A stretch of DNA of 64,000 bases from Hydractinia symbiolongicarpus. Its lineage: Eukaryota; Cnidaria; Hydrozoa; Anthoathecata; Hydractiniidae. The position numbers and the translations under genes were made by a program. Of this stretch, positions 50,845 to 61,949 are shown one piece after another; within the stretch, counting starts at the first letter, position 1, and each line of letters starts with the position of its first letter. The stretch spans positions 682,001-746,000 of the forward strand of contig NC_079885.1 of assembly GCF_029227915.1 (NCBI RefSeq), in the 5' to 3' direction. The notes under the pieces are model-generated. The model had not been told where the DNA came from and ran no database searches. It saw nothing but the letters and a program-made list of their open reading frames with translations.

Positions 50845-52876
50845 AGTAAACTCATTTCCCAAAAGATTTTTTAAATTATTATTTCACTACTAAAGCCCAT
50901 GAGACTTGTAGTTTTTAAAAATGTTTTCATTTTTGATGAGACGCTGAATAAAAGAAGTTTAATCGCCGGCAAACGAAAACCTGCGATTTCCCGTAAATCC
51001 TGGACTCGGCCCGTATAGTCAAAAGTATACAAAGAAAGTACCCAGGCAGTAAACTCATTTCCCAAACGATTTTTTAAATTATTATTTCACCACTAAAACG
51101 CATGAGACTTGTAGTTTTCAAGAATGTTTTCATTTTTGATGAGACGCTGAATAAAAGCAGTTTAATCGCCGGCAAACGAAAACCTGCGATTTCCCGTAAA
51201 TCCCGGACTCGGCCCGTATAGTCAAAAGTATACAAAGAAAGTACCCAGGGAGTAAACTCATTTCCAGAACGATTTTTTTAATTATTTTTTCACCACTAAA
51301 ACGCATAAGACTTGTAGTTTTTAAAAATGTTTTCATTTTTGATGAGACGCTGAATAAAAGAAGTTTAATCGCCGGCAAACGAAAACCCGCGATTTCCCGT
51401 AAATCCCGGGCTTGGCCCGTATAGTCAAAAGTATACAAAGAAAGTACCCAGGGAGTAAACTCATTTCCCGAACGATTTTTTACATTACTTTTTTTACCAC
51501 TAAAACGCATAAGACTTGTAGTTTTTAAAAATGTTTTCATTTTTGATGAGACGCTGAATAAAAGAAGTTTAATCGCCGGCAAACGAAAACCTGCGATTTC
51601 CCGTAAATCCTGGACTCGGCCCGTATAGTCAAAAGTATACAAGGAAAGTACCCAGGGAGTAAACTCATTTCCCCAAAGATTTTTTAAATTATTATTTCAC
51701 TACTAAAGCCCATGAGACTTTTAGTTTTTAAAAATGTTTTCATTTATGATGAGACGCTGAATAAAAGAAGTTTAATCGCCGGCAAACGAAAACCCGCGAT
51801 TTCCCGTAAATCCCGGACTCGGCCCGTATAGTTAAAAGTATACAAGGAAAGTACCCAGTGAGTAAACTCATTTCCCAAAAGATTTTTTAAATTATTATTT
51901 CACTACTAAAGCCCATGAGACTTGTAGTTTTTAAAAATGTTTTCATTTTTGATGAGACGCTGAATAAAAGAAGTTTAATCGCCGGCAAACGAAAACCTGC
52001 GATTTCCCGTAAATCCTGGACTCGGCCCGTATAGTCAAAAGTATACAAAGAAAGTACCCAGGCAGTAAACTCATTTCCCAAACGATTTTTTAAATTATTA
52101 TTTCACCACTAAAACGCATGAGACTTGTAGTTTTCAAGAATGTTTTCATTTTTGATGAGACGCTGAATAAAAGCAGTTTAATCGCCGGCAAACGAAAACC
52201 TGCGATTTCCCGTAAATCCCGGACTCGGCCCGTATAGTCAAAAGTATACAAAGAAAGTACCCAGGGAGTAAACTCATTTCCAGAACGATTTTTTTAATTA
52301 TTTTTTCACCACTAAAACGCATAAGACTTGTAGTTTTTAAAAATGTTTTCATTTTTGATGAGACGCTGAATAAAAGAAGTTTAATCGCCGGCAAACGAAA
52401 ACCCGCGATTTCCCGTAAATCCCGGGCTTGGCCCGTATAGTCAAAAGTATACAAAGAAAGTACCCAGGGAGTAAACTCATTTCCCGAACGATTTTTTACA
52501 TTACTTTTTTTACCACTAAAACGCATAAGACTTGTAGTTTTTAAAAATGTTTTCATTTTTGATGAGACGCTGAATAAAAGAAGTTTAATCGCCGGCAAAC
52601 GAAAACCTGCGATTTCCCGTAAATCCTGGACTCGGCCCGTATAGTCAAAAGTATACAAGGAAAGTACCCAGGGAGTAAACTCATTTCCCCAAAGATTTTT
52701 TAAATTATTATTTCACTACTAAAGCCCATGAGACTTTTAGTTTTTAAAAATGTTTTCATTTATGATGAGACGCTGAATAAAAGAAGTTTAATCGCCGGCA
52801 AACGAAAACCCGCGATTTCCCGTAAATCCCGGACTCGGCCCGTATAGTTAAAAGTATACAAGGAAAGTACCCAGTG
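50845..52876 (-). repeat. 5-unit higher-order repeat, 1016 bp, two near-identical copies
   Basis: Copies about 50845-51860 and 51861-52876. The marks cactactaaagccc, cccaggcag, gattttttacattac followed by tttttacc, gagacttttag, tttatgatgag and gttaaaag all repeat at 1016 bp. Two long open stretches (64 and 170 codons) translate identically in both copies, so the duplication is very recent. An older relative of the right end lies near 50040-50460 (gaacgaatttttatatta, acgtatgag). Confidence 0.88.
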
Positions 52877-53289
52877 AGTAAACTCATTTCCCGAACGAAT
52901 TTTTATATTATTTTTTCACCACTAAAACGTATGAGACTTGCAGTTTTGAAAAATGTTTTCATTTTTGATGAGACGCTGAATAAAAGAAGTTTAATCGCCG
53001 GCAAACGAAAACCTGCGATTTCCCTTAAATCCCGGACTCGGCCCGTATAGTCAAAAGTATACAAAGAAAGTACCCAGGGAGTAAACTTATTTCCAGAACG
53101 ATTTTTTAAATTATTATTTCACCACTAAAACGCATGAGACTTGTAGTTTTCAAGAATGTTTTCATTTTTGTTGAGACGCTGAATAAAAGCAGTTTAATCG
53201 CCAGCAAACGAAAACCTGCGATTTCCCGTAAATCCCGGACTCGGCCCGTATAGTCGAATGTATACAAAGAAAGTACCCTGTGAGTAAAC

Positions 53290-54420
53290 TCACTTCCAGA
53301 ACGATTTTTTAAATTATTTTTTCACCACTAAAACGCATAAGACTTGTACTTTTTAAAAATTTTTTCATTTTTGATGAGACGCTGAATAAAAGAAGTTTAA
53401 TGGCCGGCAAACAAAAACCCGCGATTTTCCGTAAATCCCGGGCTTGGCCCGTATAGTCAAAAGTATGCAAAGAAAGTACCCAGGGAGTAAACTCATTTCC
53501 AGAACAATTTTTTAAATTATTTTTTCACCACTAAAACGCATAAGACTTGTAGTTTTTAAAAATGTTTTCATTTTTGATGAGACGCTGAATAAAAGAAGTT
53601 TAATCGCCGGCAAACGAAAACCCGCGATTTCCCGTAAATCCCGGCTTGGCCCGTATAGTCAAAAGTATACAAAGAAAGTACCCAGGGAGTCAACTCATTT
53701 CCCGAACGATTTTTTATATTATTTTTTTACCACTAAACGCATGAGACTTGTAGTTTTCAAAAATAACAAAGAAAGTACCCAGGGAGTAAACTCGTTTCCC
53801 GAACGATTTTTGAAATTTTTTTTCACCACTAAAACGCGTGAGACTTGTAGTTTTCAAAAATGTTTTCATTTTTGATAAGACGCTTAATGAAAGATGTTTA
53901 ATCGCCGGAAAACGAAAACCTGCGATTTCCCGTAAATCCCGGGCTTGGCCCGTATAGTCGAATGTATACAAAGAAAGTACCCTGTGAGTAAACTCACTTC
54001 CAGAACGATTTTTTAAATTATTTTTTCACCACTAAAACGCATAAGACTTGTACTTTTTAAAAATGTTTTCATTTTTGATGAGACGCTGAATAAAAGAAGT
54101 TTAATGGCCGGCAAACAAAAACCCGCGATTTTCTGTAAATCCCGGGCTTGGCCCGTATAGTCAAAAGTATACAAAGAAAGTACCCAGGGAGTAAACTCAT
54201 TTCCAGAACAATTTTTTAAATTATTTTTTCACCACTAAAACGCATAAGACTTGTAGTTTTTAAAAATGTTTTCATTTTTGATGAGACGCTCAATAAAAGA
54301 AGTTTAATCGCCGGCAAACGAAAACCCGCGATTTCCCGTAAATCCCGGCTTGGCCCGTATAGTCAAAAGTATACAAAGAAAGTACCCAGGGAGTCAACTC
54401 ATTTCCCGAACGATTTTTTA
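53290..54420 (-). repeat. 704-bp tandem duplication containing the 97-bp unit
   Basis: The cacttccag mark at 53291 returns at 53995. Between them are gacttgtacttttt, ttaatggccggcaaacaaa, ccagaacaatttttt and gagtcaactc, all repeated after 53995. The shift is four units less the missing part of the truncated unit. Confidence 0.8.
53678..53774 (-). repeat. Truncated type E unit, 97 bp
   Basis: Successive gtaccc landmarks are only 97 bp apart. The unit reads gttttcaaaaataacaaag, joining the middle of an E unit directly to the acaaagaaag stretch before the next gtaccc and losing about 105 bp. The identical join recurs at 59509-59605 and 61024-61120. Units on each side (gtcaactc before, gtttcccg(a/g)(a/g)cgatttttgaaa after) are shared too, so all three stem from one deletion event. 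Confidence 0.92.
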
Positions 54421-55649
54421 TATTATTTTTTTACCACTAAACGCATGAGACTTGTAGTTTTCAAAAATATTTTCATATTTGATGGGACGCTGAATAAAAG
54501 AAGTTTAATCGCCGGCAAACGAAAATCCGCGATTTCCCGTAAACCTCGGACTCGGCCCGTATAGTCAAAAGTATACAAAGAAAGTACCCAGGGAGTAAAC
54601 TCATTTCCCGAACGATTTTTTAAATTATTTTTTCACCACTAAAACGCATGAGACTTGTAGTTTTCAAAAATGTTTTCATTTTTGATGAGACGCTTAATGA
54701 AAGAGGTTTAATCGCCGGCAAACGAAATCCCGCGTTTTCCCGTAAATCCTGGACTCGGCCCGTATAGTCAAAAGTATACAAAGAAAGTACCCAGGGAGTA
54801 AACTCATTTCCCAAACGATTTTTTAAATTATTATTTCACCACTAAAACGCATGAGACTTGTAGTTTTCAAGAATGTTTTCATTTTTGTTGAGACGCTGAA
54901 TAAAAGCAGTTTAATCGCCGGCAAACGAAAACCTGCGATTTCCCGTAAATCCCGGACTCGGCCCGTATAGTCAAAAGTATACAAAGAAAGTACCCAGGGA
55001 GTAAACTCATTTCTCGAACGATTTTTTAAATTATTATTTCACCACAAAAACGCATGAGACTTGTAGTTTTCAAGAATGTTTTCATTTTTGATGAGACGCT
55101 GAATAAAAGCAGTTTAATCGCCGGCAAACGAAAACCTGCGATTTCCCTAAATCCCGGACTCGGCCCGTATAGTCAAAAGTATACAAAGAAAGTACCCAGG
55201 GAGTAAACTCATTTCCAGAACGATTTTTTAATATATTTTTTCACCACTAAAACGCATAAGACTTGTAGTTTTTAAAAATGTTTTCATTTTTGATGAGACG
55301 CTGAATAAGAGAAGTTTAATCGCCGGCAAACGAAAACCCGCGACTTCCCGTAAATCCCGGGCTTGGCCCGTATAGTCAAAAGTATACAAAGAAAGTACCC
55401 AGGGAGTAAACTCATTTCCCTAACGATTTTTTATATTATTTTTTTACCACTAAACGCATGAGACTTGTAGTTTTCAAAAATATTTTCTATTTGATGGGAC
55501 GCTGAATAAAAGAAGTTAAATCGCCGGCAAACAAAAATCCGCGATTTTCCGTAAATCCCGGACTCGGCCCGTATAGTCAAAAGTATACAAAGAAATTACC
55601 CAGGGAGTAAACTCATTTCCCGAACGATTTTTTAAATTATTTTTTCACC

Positions 55650-58300
55650 ACTAAAACGCATGAGACTTGTAGTTTTCAAAAATGTTTTCATTTTTGATGA
55701 GACGCCTAATGAAAGAGGTTTAATCACCGGCAAACGAAATCCCGCGTTTTCCCGTAAATCCGGTGCTTGGCCCGTATGGTCGAATGTATACAAAGAAAGT
55801 ACCCAGGGAGTAAACTCATTTCCCGAACGATTTTTGAAATTTTTTTTTCGCCACTAAAACGCGTGAGACTTGTAGTTTTCCAAAATGTTTTCATTTTTGA
55901 TAAGACGCTTAATGAAAGATGTTTAATCGCCGGAAAACGAAAACCCGCGATTTCCCGTAAATGCCGGGCTTGGCCCGTATAGTCGATTGTATACAAAGAA
56001 AGTACCCTGTGAGTAAACTCACTTCCAGAACGATTTTTTAAATTATTTTTTCACCACTAAAACGCATAAGACTTGTACTTTTTAAAAATGTTTTCATTTT
56101 TGATGAGACGCTGAATAAAAGAAGTTTAATCGCCGGCAAACGAAAACCCGCGATTTCCCGTAAATCCCGGCTTGACGCGTATAGTCAAAAGTATACAAAG
56201 AAAGTACCCAGGGAGTCAACTCATTTCCCGAACGATTTTTTATATTATTTTTTTACCACTAAACGCATGAGACTTGTAGTTTTCAAAAATATTTTCATAT
56301 TTGATGGGACGCTGAATAAAAGAAGTTTAATCGCCGGCAAACGAAAATCCGCGATTTCCGTAAACCTCGGACTCGGCCCGTATAGTCAAAAGTATACAAA
56401 GAAAGTACCCAGGGAGTAAACTCATTCCCCGAACGATTTTTTAAATTAGTTTTTCACCACTAAAACGCATGAGACTTGTAGTTTTCAAAAATGTTTTCAT
56501 TTTTGATGAGACGCTGAATAAGAGAAGTTTAATCGCCGGCAAACGAAAACCCGCGACTTCCCGTAAATCCCGGGCTTGGCCTGTATAGTCAAAAGTATAC
56601 AAAGAAAGTACCCAGGGAGTAAACTCATTTCCTAACGATTTTTTATATTATTTTTTTACAACTAAACGCATGAGACTTGTAGTTTTCAAAAATATTTTCA
56701 TATTTGATGGGACGCTGAATAAAAGAAGTTAAATCGCCGGCAAACAAAAATCCGCGATTTTCCGTAAATCCCGGACTCGGCCCGTATAGTCAAAAGTATA
56801 TATATCGCCGGCAAACGAAATCCCGCGTTTTCCCGTAAATCCGGTGCTTGGCCCGTATAGTCGAATGTATACAAAGAAAGTACCCAGGGAGTAAACTCAT
56901 TTCCCGAACGATTTTTGAAATTTTTTTTTCGCCACTAAAACGTGTGAGACTTGTAGTTTTCAAAAATGTTTTCATTTTTGATAAGACGCTTAATGAAAGA
57001 TGTTTAATCGCCGGAAAACGAAAACCCGCGATTTCCCGTAAATGCCGGGCTTGGCCCGTATAGTCGATTGTATACAAAGAAAGTACCCTGTGAGTAAACT
57101 CACTTCAAGAACGATTTTTTAAATTATTTTTTCACCACTAAAACGCATAAGACTTGTACTTTTTAAAAATGTTTTCATTTTTGATGAGACGCTGAATAAA
57201 AGAAGTTTAATCGCCGGCAAACGAAAACCCGCGATTTCCCGTAAATCCCGGCTTGACCCGTATAGTCAAAAGTATACAAAGAAAGTACCCAGGGAGTCAA
57301 CTCATTTCCCGAACGATTTTTTATATTATTTTTTTACCACTAAACGCATGAGACTTGTAGTTTTCAAAAATATTTTCATATTTGATGGGACGCTGAATAA
57401 AAGAAGTTTAATCGCCGGCAAACGAAAATCCGCGATTTCCGTAAACCTCGGACTCGGCCCGTATAGTCAAAAGTATACAAAGAAAGTACCGAGGGAGTAA
57501 ACTCATTCCCCGAACGATTTTTTAAATTATTTTTTCACCACTAAAACGCATGAGACTTGTAGTTTTCAAAAATGTTTTCATTTTTGATGAGACGCTGAAT
57601 AAGAGAAGTTTAATCGCCGGCAAACGAAAACCCGCGACTTCCCATAAATCCCGGGCTTGGCCTGTATAGTCAAAAGTATACAAAGAAAGTACCCAGGGAG
57701 TAAACTCATTTCCTAACGATTTTTTATATTATTTTTTTACCACTAAACGCATGAGACTTGTAGTTTTCAAAAATATTTTCATATTTGATGGACGCTGAAT
57801 AAAAGAAGTTAAATCGCCGGCAAACAAAAATCCGCGATTTTCCGTAAATCCCGGACTCGGCCCGTATAGTCAAAAGTATACAAAGAAATTACCCAGGGAG
57901 TAAACTCATTTCCCGAACGATTTTTTAAATTTATTTTTTCACCACTAAAACGCATGAGACTTGTAGTTTTCAAAAATGTTTTCATTTTTGATGAGACGCC
58001 TAATGAAAGAGGTTTAATCGCCGGCAAACGAAATCCCGCGTTTTCCCGTAAATCCCGTGCTTGGCCCGTATAGTCGAATGTATACAAAGAAAGTACCCAG
58101 GGAGTAAACTCATTTCCCGAACGATTTTTGAAATTTTTTTTTCGCCACTAAAACGCGTGAGACTTGTAGTTTTCAAAAATGTTTTCATTTTTGATAAGAC
58201 GCTTAATGAAAGATGTTTAATCGCCGGAAAACGAAAACCCGCGATTTCCCGTAAATCCCGGGCTTAGCCCGTATAGTCGAATGTATACAAAGAAAGTACC
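55650..58300 (-). repeat. 6-unit repeat, 1213 bp, about two and a half copies
   Basis: Shared marks are ccggtgcttgg, gatttttgaaatttttttttcgcc, gataagacgcttaatgaaag, gacttgtacttttt, gagtcaactc, an E unit with aaacctcgg, aataagagaag with cgcgacttcc, and ttaccacta/ttacaacta. The first copy is shortened to 1081 bp by the 132-bp deletion at 56801. Copies differ at several positions, so this is older than the 1515-bp duplication that follows. Confidence 0.82.
56591..56880 (-). repeat. 132-bp deletion junction (aaaagtatatatatcgccgg)
   Basis: At 56797-56806 the sequence passes from caaaagtata straight to tatatcgccgg, with a short run of ta as filler. Landmarks gtaccc at 56608 and 56880 are 272 bp apart where two units would give about 404. 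In the related copies, equivalent points are 1213 bp apart (56848 to 58061) but only 1081 bp (55767 to 56848) across the junction, a difference of exactly 132. Confidence 0.88.
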
Positions 58301-58714
58301 CTGTGAGTAAACTCACTTCCAGAACGATTTTTTAAATTATTTTTTCACCACTAAAACGCATAAGACTTGTACTTTTTAAAAATGTTTTCATTTTTGATGA
58401 GACGCTGAATAAAAGAAGTTTAATCGCCGGCAAACGAAAACCCGCGATTTCCCGTAAATCCCGGCTTGGCCCGTATAGTCAAAAGTATACAAAGAAAGTA
58501 CCCAGGGAGTCAACTCATTTCCCGAACGATTTTTTATATTATTTTTTTACCACTAAACGCATGAGACTTGTAGTTTTCAAAAATATTTTCATATTTGATG
58601 GGACGCTGAATAAAAGAAGTTTAATCGCCGGCAAACGAAAATCCGCGATTTCCGTAAACCTCGGACTCGGCCCGTATAGTCAAAAGTATACAAAGAAAGT
58701 ACCCAGGGAGTAAA

Positions 58715-61700
58715 CTCATTCCCCGAACGATTTTTTAAATTATTTTTTCACCACTAAAACGCATGAGACTTGTAGTTTTCAAAAATGTTTTCATTTTTGA
58801 TGAGACGCTTAATGAAAGAGGTTTAATCGCCGGCAAACGAAAACCCGCGATTTCCCGTAAATCGCGGGCTTGGCCCGTATAGTCGAATGTATACAAAGAA
58901 AGTACCCAGGGAGTCAACTCATTTCCCGAACGATTTTTTATATTATTTTTTTACCACCAAACGCATGAGACTTGTAGTTTTCAAAAATATTTTCATATTT
59001 GATGGGACGCTGAATAAAAGAAGTTTAATCGCCGGCAAACGAAAATCCGCGATTTCCCGTAAATCCCGGACTCGGCCCGTATAATCAAAAGTATACAAAG
59101 AAAGTACCCAGGGAGTAAACTCATTTCCCGAACGATTTTTTAAATTTTTTTTTCACCACTAAAACGCATGAGACTTGTAGTTTTTAAAAATGTTTTCATT
59201 TTTGATGAGACGCTTAATGAAAGAGGTTTAATCGCCGAAAAACAAAAACCCGCGATTTCCCGTAAATCCCGGGCTTGGCCCGTATAGTCGAATGTATACA
59301 AAGAAAGTACCCTGTGAGTAAACTCATTTCCAGAACGATTTTTTAAATTATTTTTTCACCACTAAAACGCATAAGACTTGTAGTTTTTAAAAATGTTTTC
59401 ATTTTTGATGAGACGCTGAATAAAAGAAGTTTAATCGCCGGCAATAGAAAACCCGCGATTTCCCGTAAATCCCGGCTTGGCCCGTATAGTCAAAAGTATA
59501 CAAAGAAAGTACCCAGGGAGTCAACTCATTTCCCGAACGATTTTTTATATTATTTTTTTACCACTAAACGCATGAGACTTGTAGTTTTCAAAAATAACAA
59601 AGAAAGTACCCAGGGAGTAAACTCGTTTCCCGAGCGATTTTTGAAATTTTCTTTTCACCACTAAAACGCGTGAGACTTGTAGTTTTCAAAAATGTTTTCA
59701 TTTTTGATAAGACGCTTAATGAAAGATGTTTAATCGCCGGAAAACGAAAACCCGCGATTTCCCGTAAATCCCGGGCTTGGCCCGTATAGTCAAATGTATA
59801 CAAAGAAAGTACCCTGTGAGTAAACTCACTTCCAGAACGATTTTTTAAATTATTTTTTCACCACTTAAACGCATAAGACTTGTACTTTTTAAAAATGTTT
59901 TCATTTTTGATGAGACGCTGAATAAAAGAAGTTTAATGGCCGGCAAACAAAAACCCGCGATTTTCCGTAAATCCCGGGCTTGGCCCGTATAGTCAAAAGT
60001 ATACAAAGAAAGTACCCAGGGAGTAAACTCATTTCCAGAACAATTTTTTACATTATTTTTTCACCACTAAAACGCATAAGACTTGTAGTTTTTAAAAATG
60101 TTTTCATTTTTGATGAGACGCTGAATAAAAGAAGTTTAATCGCCGGCAAACGAAAACCCGCGATTTCCCGTAAATCCCGGCTTGGCCCGTATAGTCAAAA
60201 GTATACAAAGAAAGTACCCAGGGAGTCAACTCATTCCCCGAACGATTTTTTAAATTATTTTTTCACCACTAAAACGCATGAGACTTGTAGTTTTCAAAAA
60301 TGTTTTCATTTTTGATGAGACGCTTAATGAAAGAGGTTTAATCGCCGGCAAACGAAAACCCGCGATTTCCCGTAAATCGCGGGCTTGGCCCGTATAGTCG
60401 AATGTATACAAAGAAAGTACCCAGGGAGTCAACTCATTTCCCGAACGATTTTTTATATTATTTTTTTACCACCAAACGCATGAGACTTGTAGTTTTCAAA
60501 AATATTTTCATATTTGATGGGACGCTGAATAAAAGAAGTTTAATCGCCGGCAAACGAAAATCCGCGATTTCCCGTAAATCCCGGACTCGGCCCGTATAAT
60601 CAAAAGTATACAAAGAAAGTACCCAGGGAGTAAACTCATTTCCCGAACGATTTTTTAAATTTTTTTTTCACCACTAAAACGCATGAGACTTGTAGTTTTT
60701 AAAAATGTTTTCATTTTTGATGAGACGCTTAATGAAAGAGGTTTAATCGCCGAAAAACAAAAACCCGCGATTTCCCGTAAATCCCGGGCTTGGCCCGTAT
60801 AGTCGAATGTATACAAAGAAAGTACCCTGTGAGTAAACTCATTTCCAGAACGATTTTTTAAATTATTTTTTCACCACTAAAACGCATAAGACTTGTAGTT
60901 TTTAAAAATGTTTTCATTTTTGATGAGACGCTGAATAAAAGAAGTTTAATCGCCGGCAATAGAAAACCCGCGATTTCCCGTAAATCCCGGCTTGGCCCGT
61001 ATAGTCAAAAGTATACAAAGAAAGTACCCAGGGAGTCAACTCATTTCCCGAACGATTTTTTATATTATTTTTTTACCACTAAACGCATGAGACTTGTAGT
61101 TTTCAAAAATAACAAAGAAAGTACCCAGGGAGTAAACTCGTTTCCCGAGCGATTTTTGAAATTTTTTTTTCACCACTAAAACGCGTGAGACTTGTAGTTT
61201 TCAAAAATGTTTTCATTTTTGATAAGACGCTTAATGAAAGATGTTTAATCGCCGGAAAACGAAAACCCGCGATTTCCCGTAAATCCCGGGCTTGGCCCGT
61301 ATAGTCAAATGTATACAAAGAAAGTACCCTGTGAGTAAACTCACTTCCAGAACGATTTTTTAAATTATTTTTTCACCACTTAAACGCATAAGACTTGTAC
61401 TTTTTAAAAATGTTTTCATTTTTGATGAGACGCTGAATAAAAGAAGTTTAATGGCCGGCAAACAAAAACCCGCGATTTTCCGTAAATCCCGGGCTTGGCC
61501 CGTATAGTCAAAAGTATACAAAGAAAGTACCCAGGGAGTAAACTCATTTCCAGAACAATTTTTTAAATTATTTTTTCACCACTAAAACGCATAAGACTTG
61601 TAGTTTTTAAAAATGTTTTCATTTTTGATGAGACGCTGAATAAAAGAAGTTTAATCGCCGGCAAACGAAAACCCGCGATTTCCCGTAAATCCCGGCTTGG

Positions 61701-61745
61701 CCCGTATAGTCAAAAGTATACAAAGAAAGTACCCAGGGAGTCAAC
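58715..61745 (-). repeat. 1515-bp tandem duplication, nearly identical
   Basis: Copies about 58715-60230 and 60230-61745. Each contains a seven-and-a-half unit series: atcgcgggcttgg; an E unit with ccaccaaacgc; cgccgaaaaacaaaaa; ggcaatagaaaa; the 97-bp truncated E; caaatgtatac; acttaaacgc; and ccagaacaattt. By eye I find two substitutions in the whole 1515 bp (near 59651, c/t, and 60050, c/a). The joining point, gagtcaactcattccccg near 60225, is a hybrid of the right end (gagtcaactcatttcccg) and left end (gagtaaactcattccccg), as expected for unequal exchange. Confidence 0.92.
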
Positions 61746-61949
61746 TCATTTCCCGAACGATTTTTTATATAATTTTTTTACCACTAAACGCATGAGACTT
61801 GTAGTTTTCAAAAATATTTTCATATTTGATGGGACGCTGAATAAAAGCAGTTTAATCGCCGGCAAACAAAAACCTGCGATTTCCCGTAAATCCCGGACTC
61901 GGCCCGTATAGTCAAAAGTATACAAAGAAAGTACCCAGGGAGTAAACTC

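Noticed and set aside
51130-51642. 170-codon open frame on the minus strand (again at 52146-52658)
   Set aside because: It spans about two and a half satellite units, and the same unit bases are read in two different frames within it. It exists only because small indels happen to restore an open frame. No domain, signal peptide or codon bias is apparent.
59980-60315. 111-codon open frame on the plus strand
   Set aside because: It crosses unit boundaries with a frame change, ends when the next unit is misread, and is the antisense of the more common 64-codon frame. The 203-bp unit is not a multiple of three, so no frame persists.
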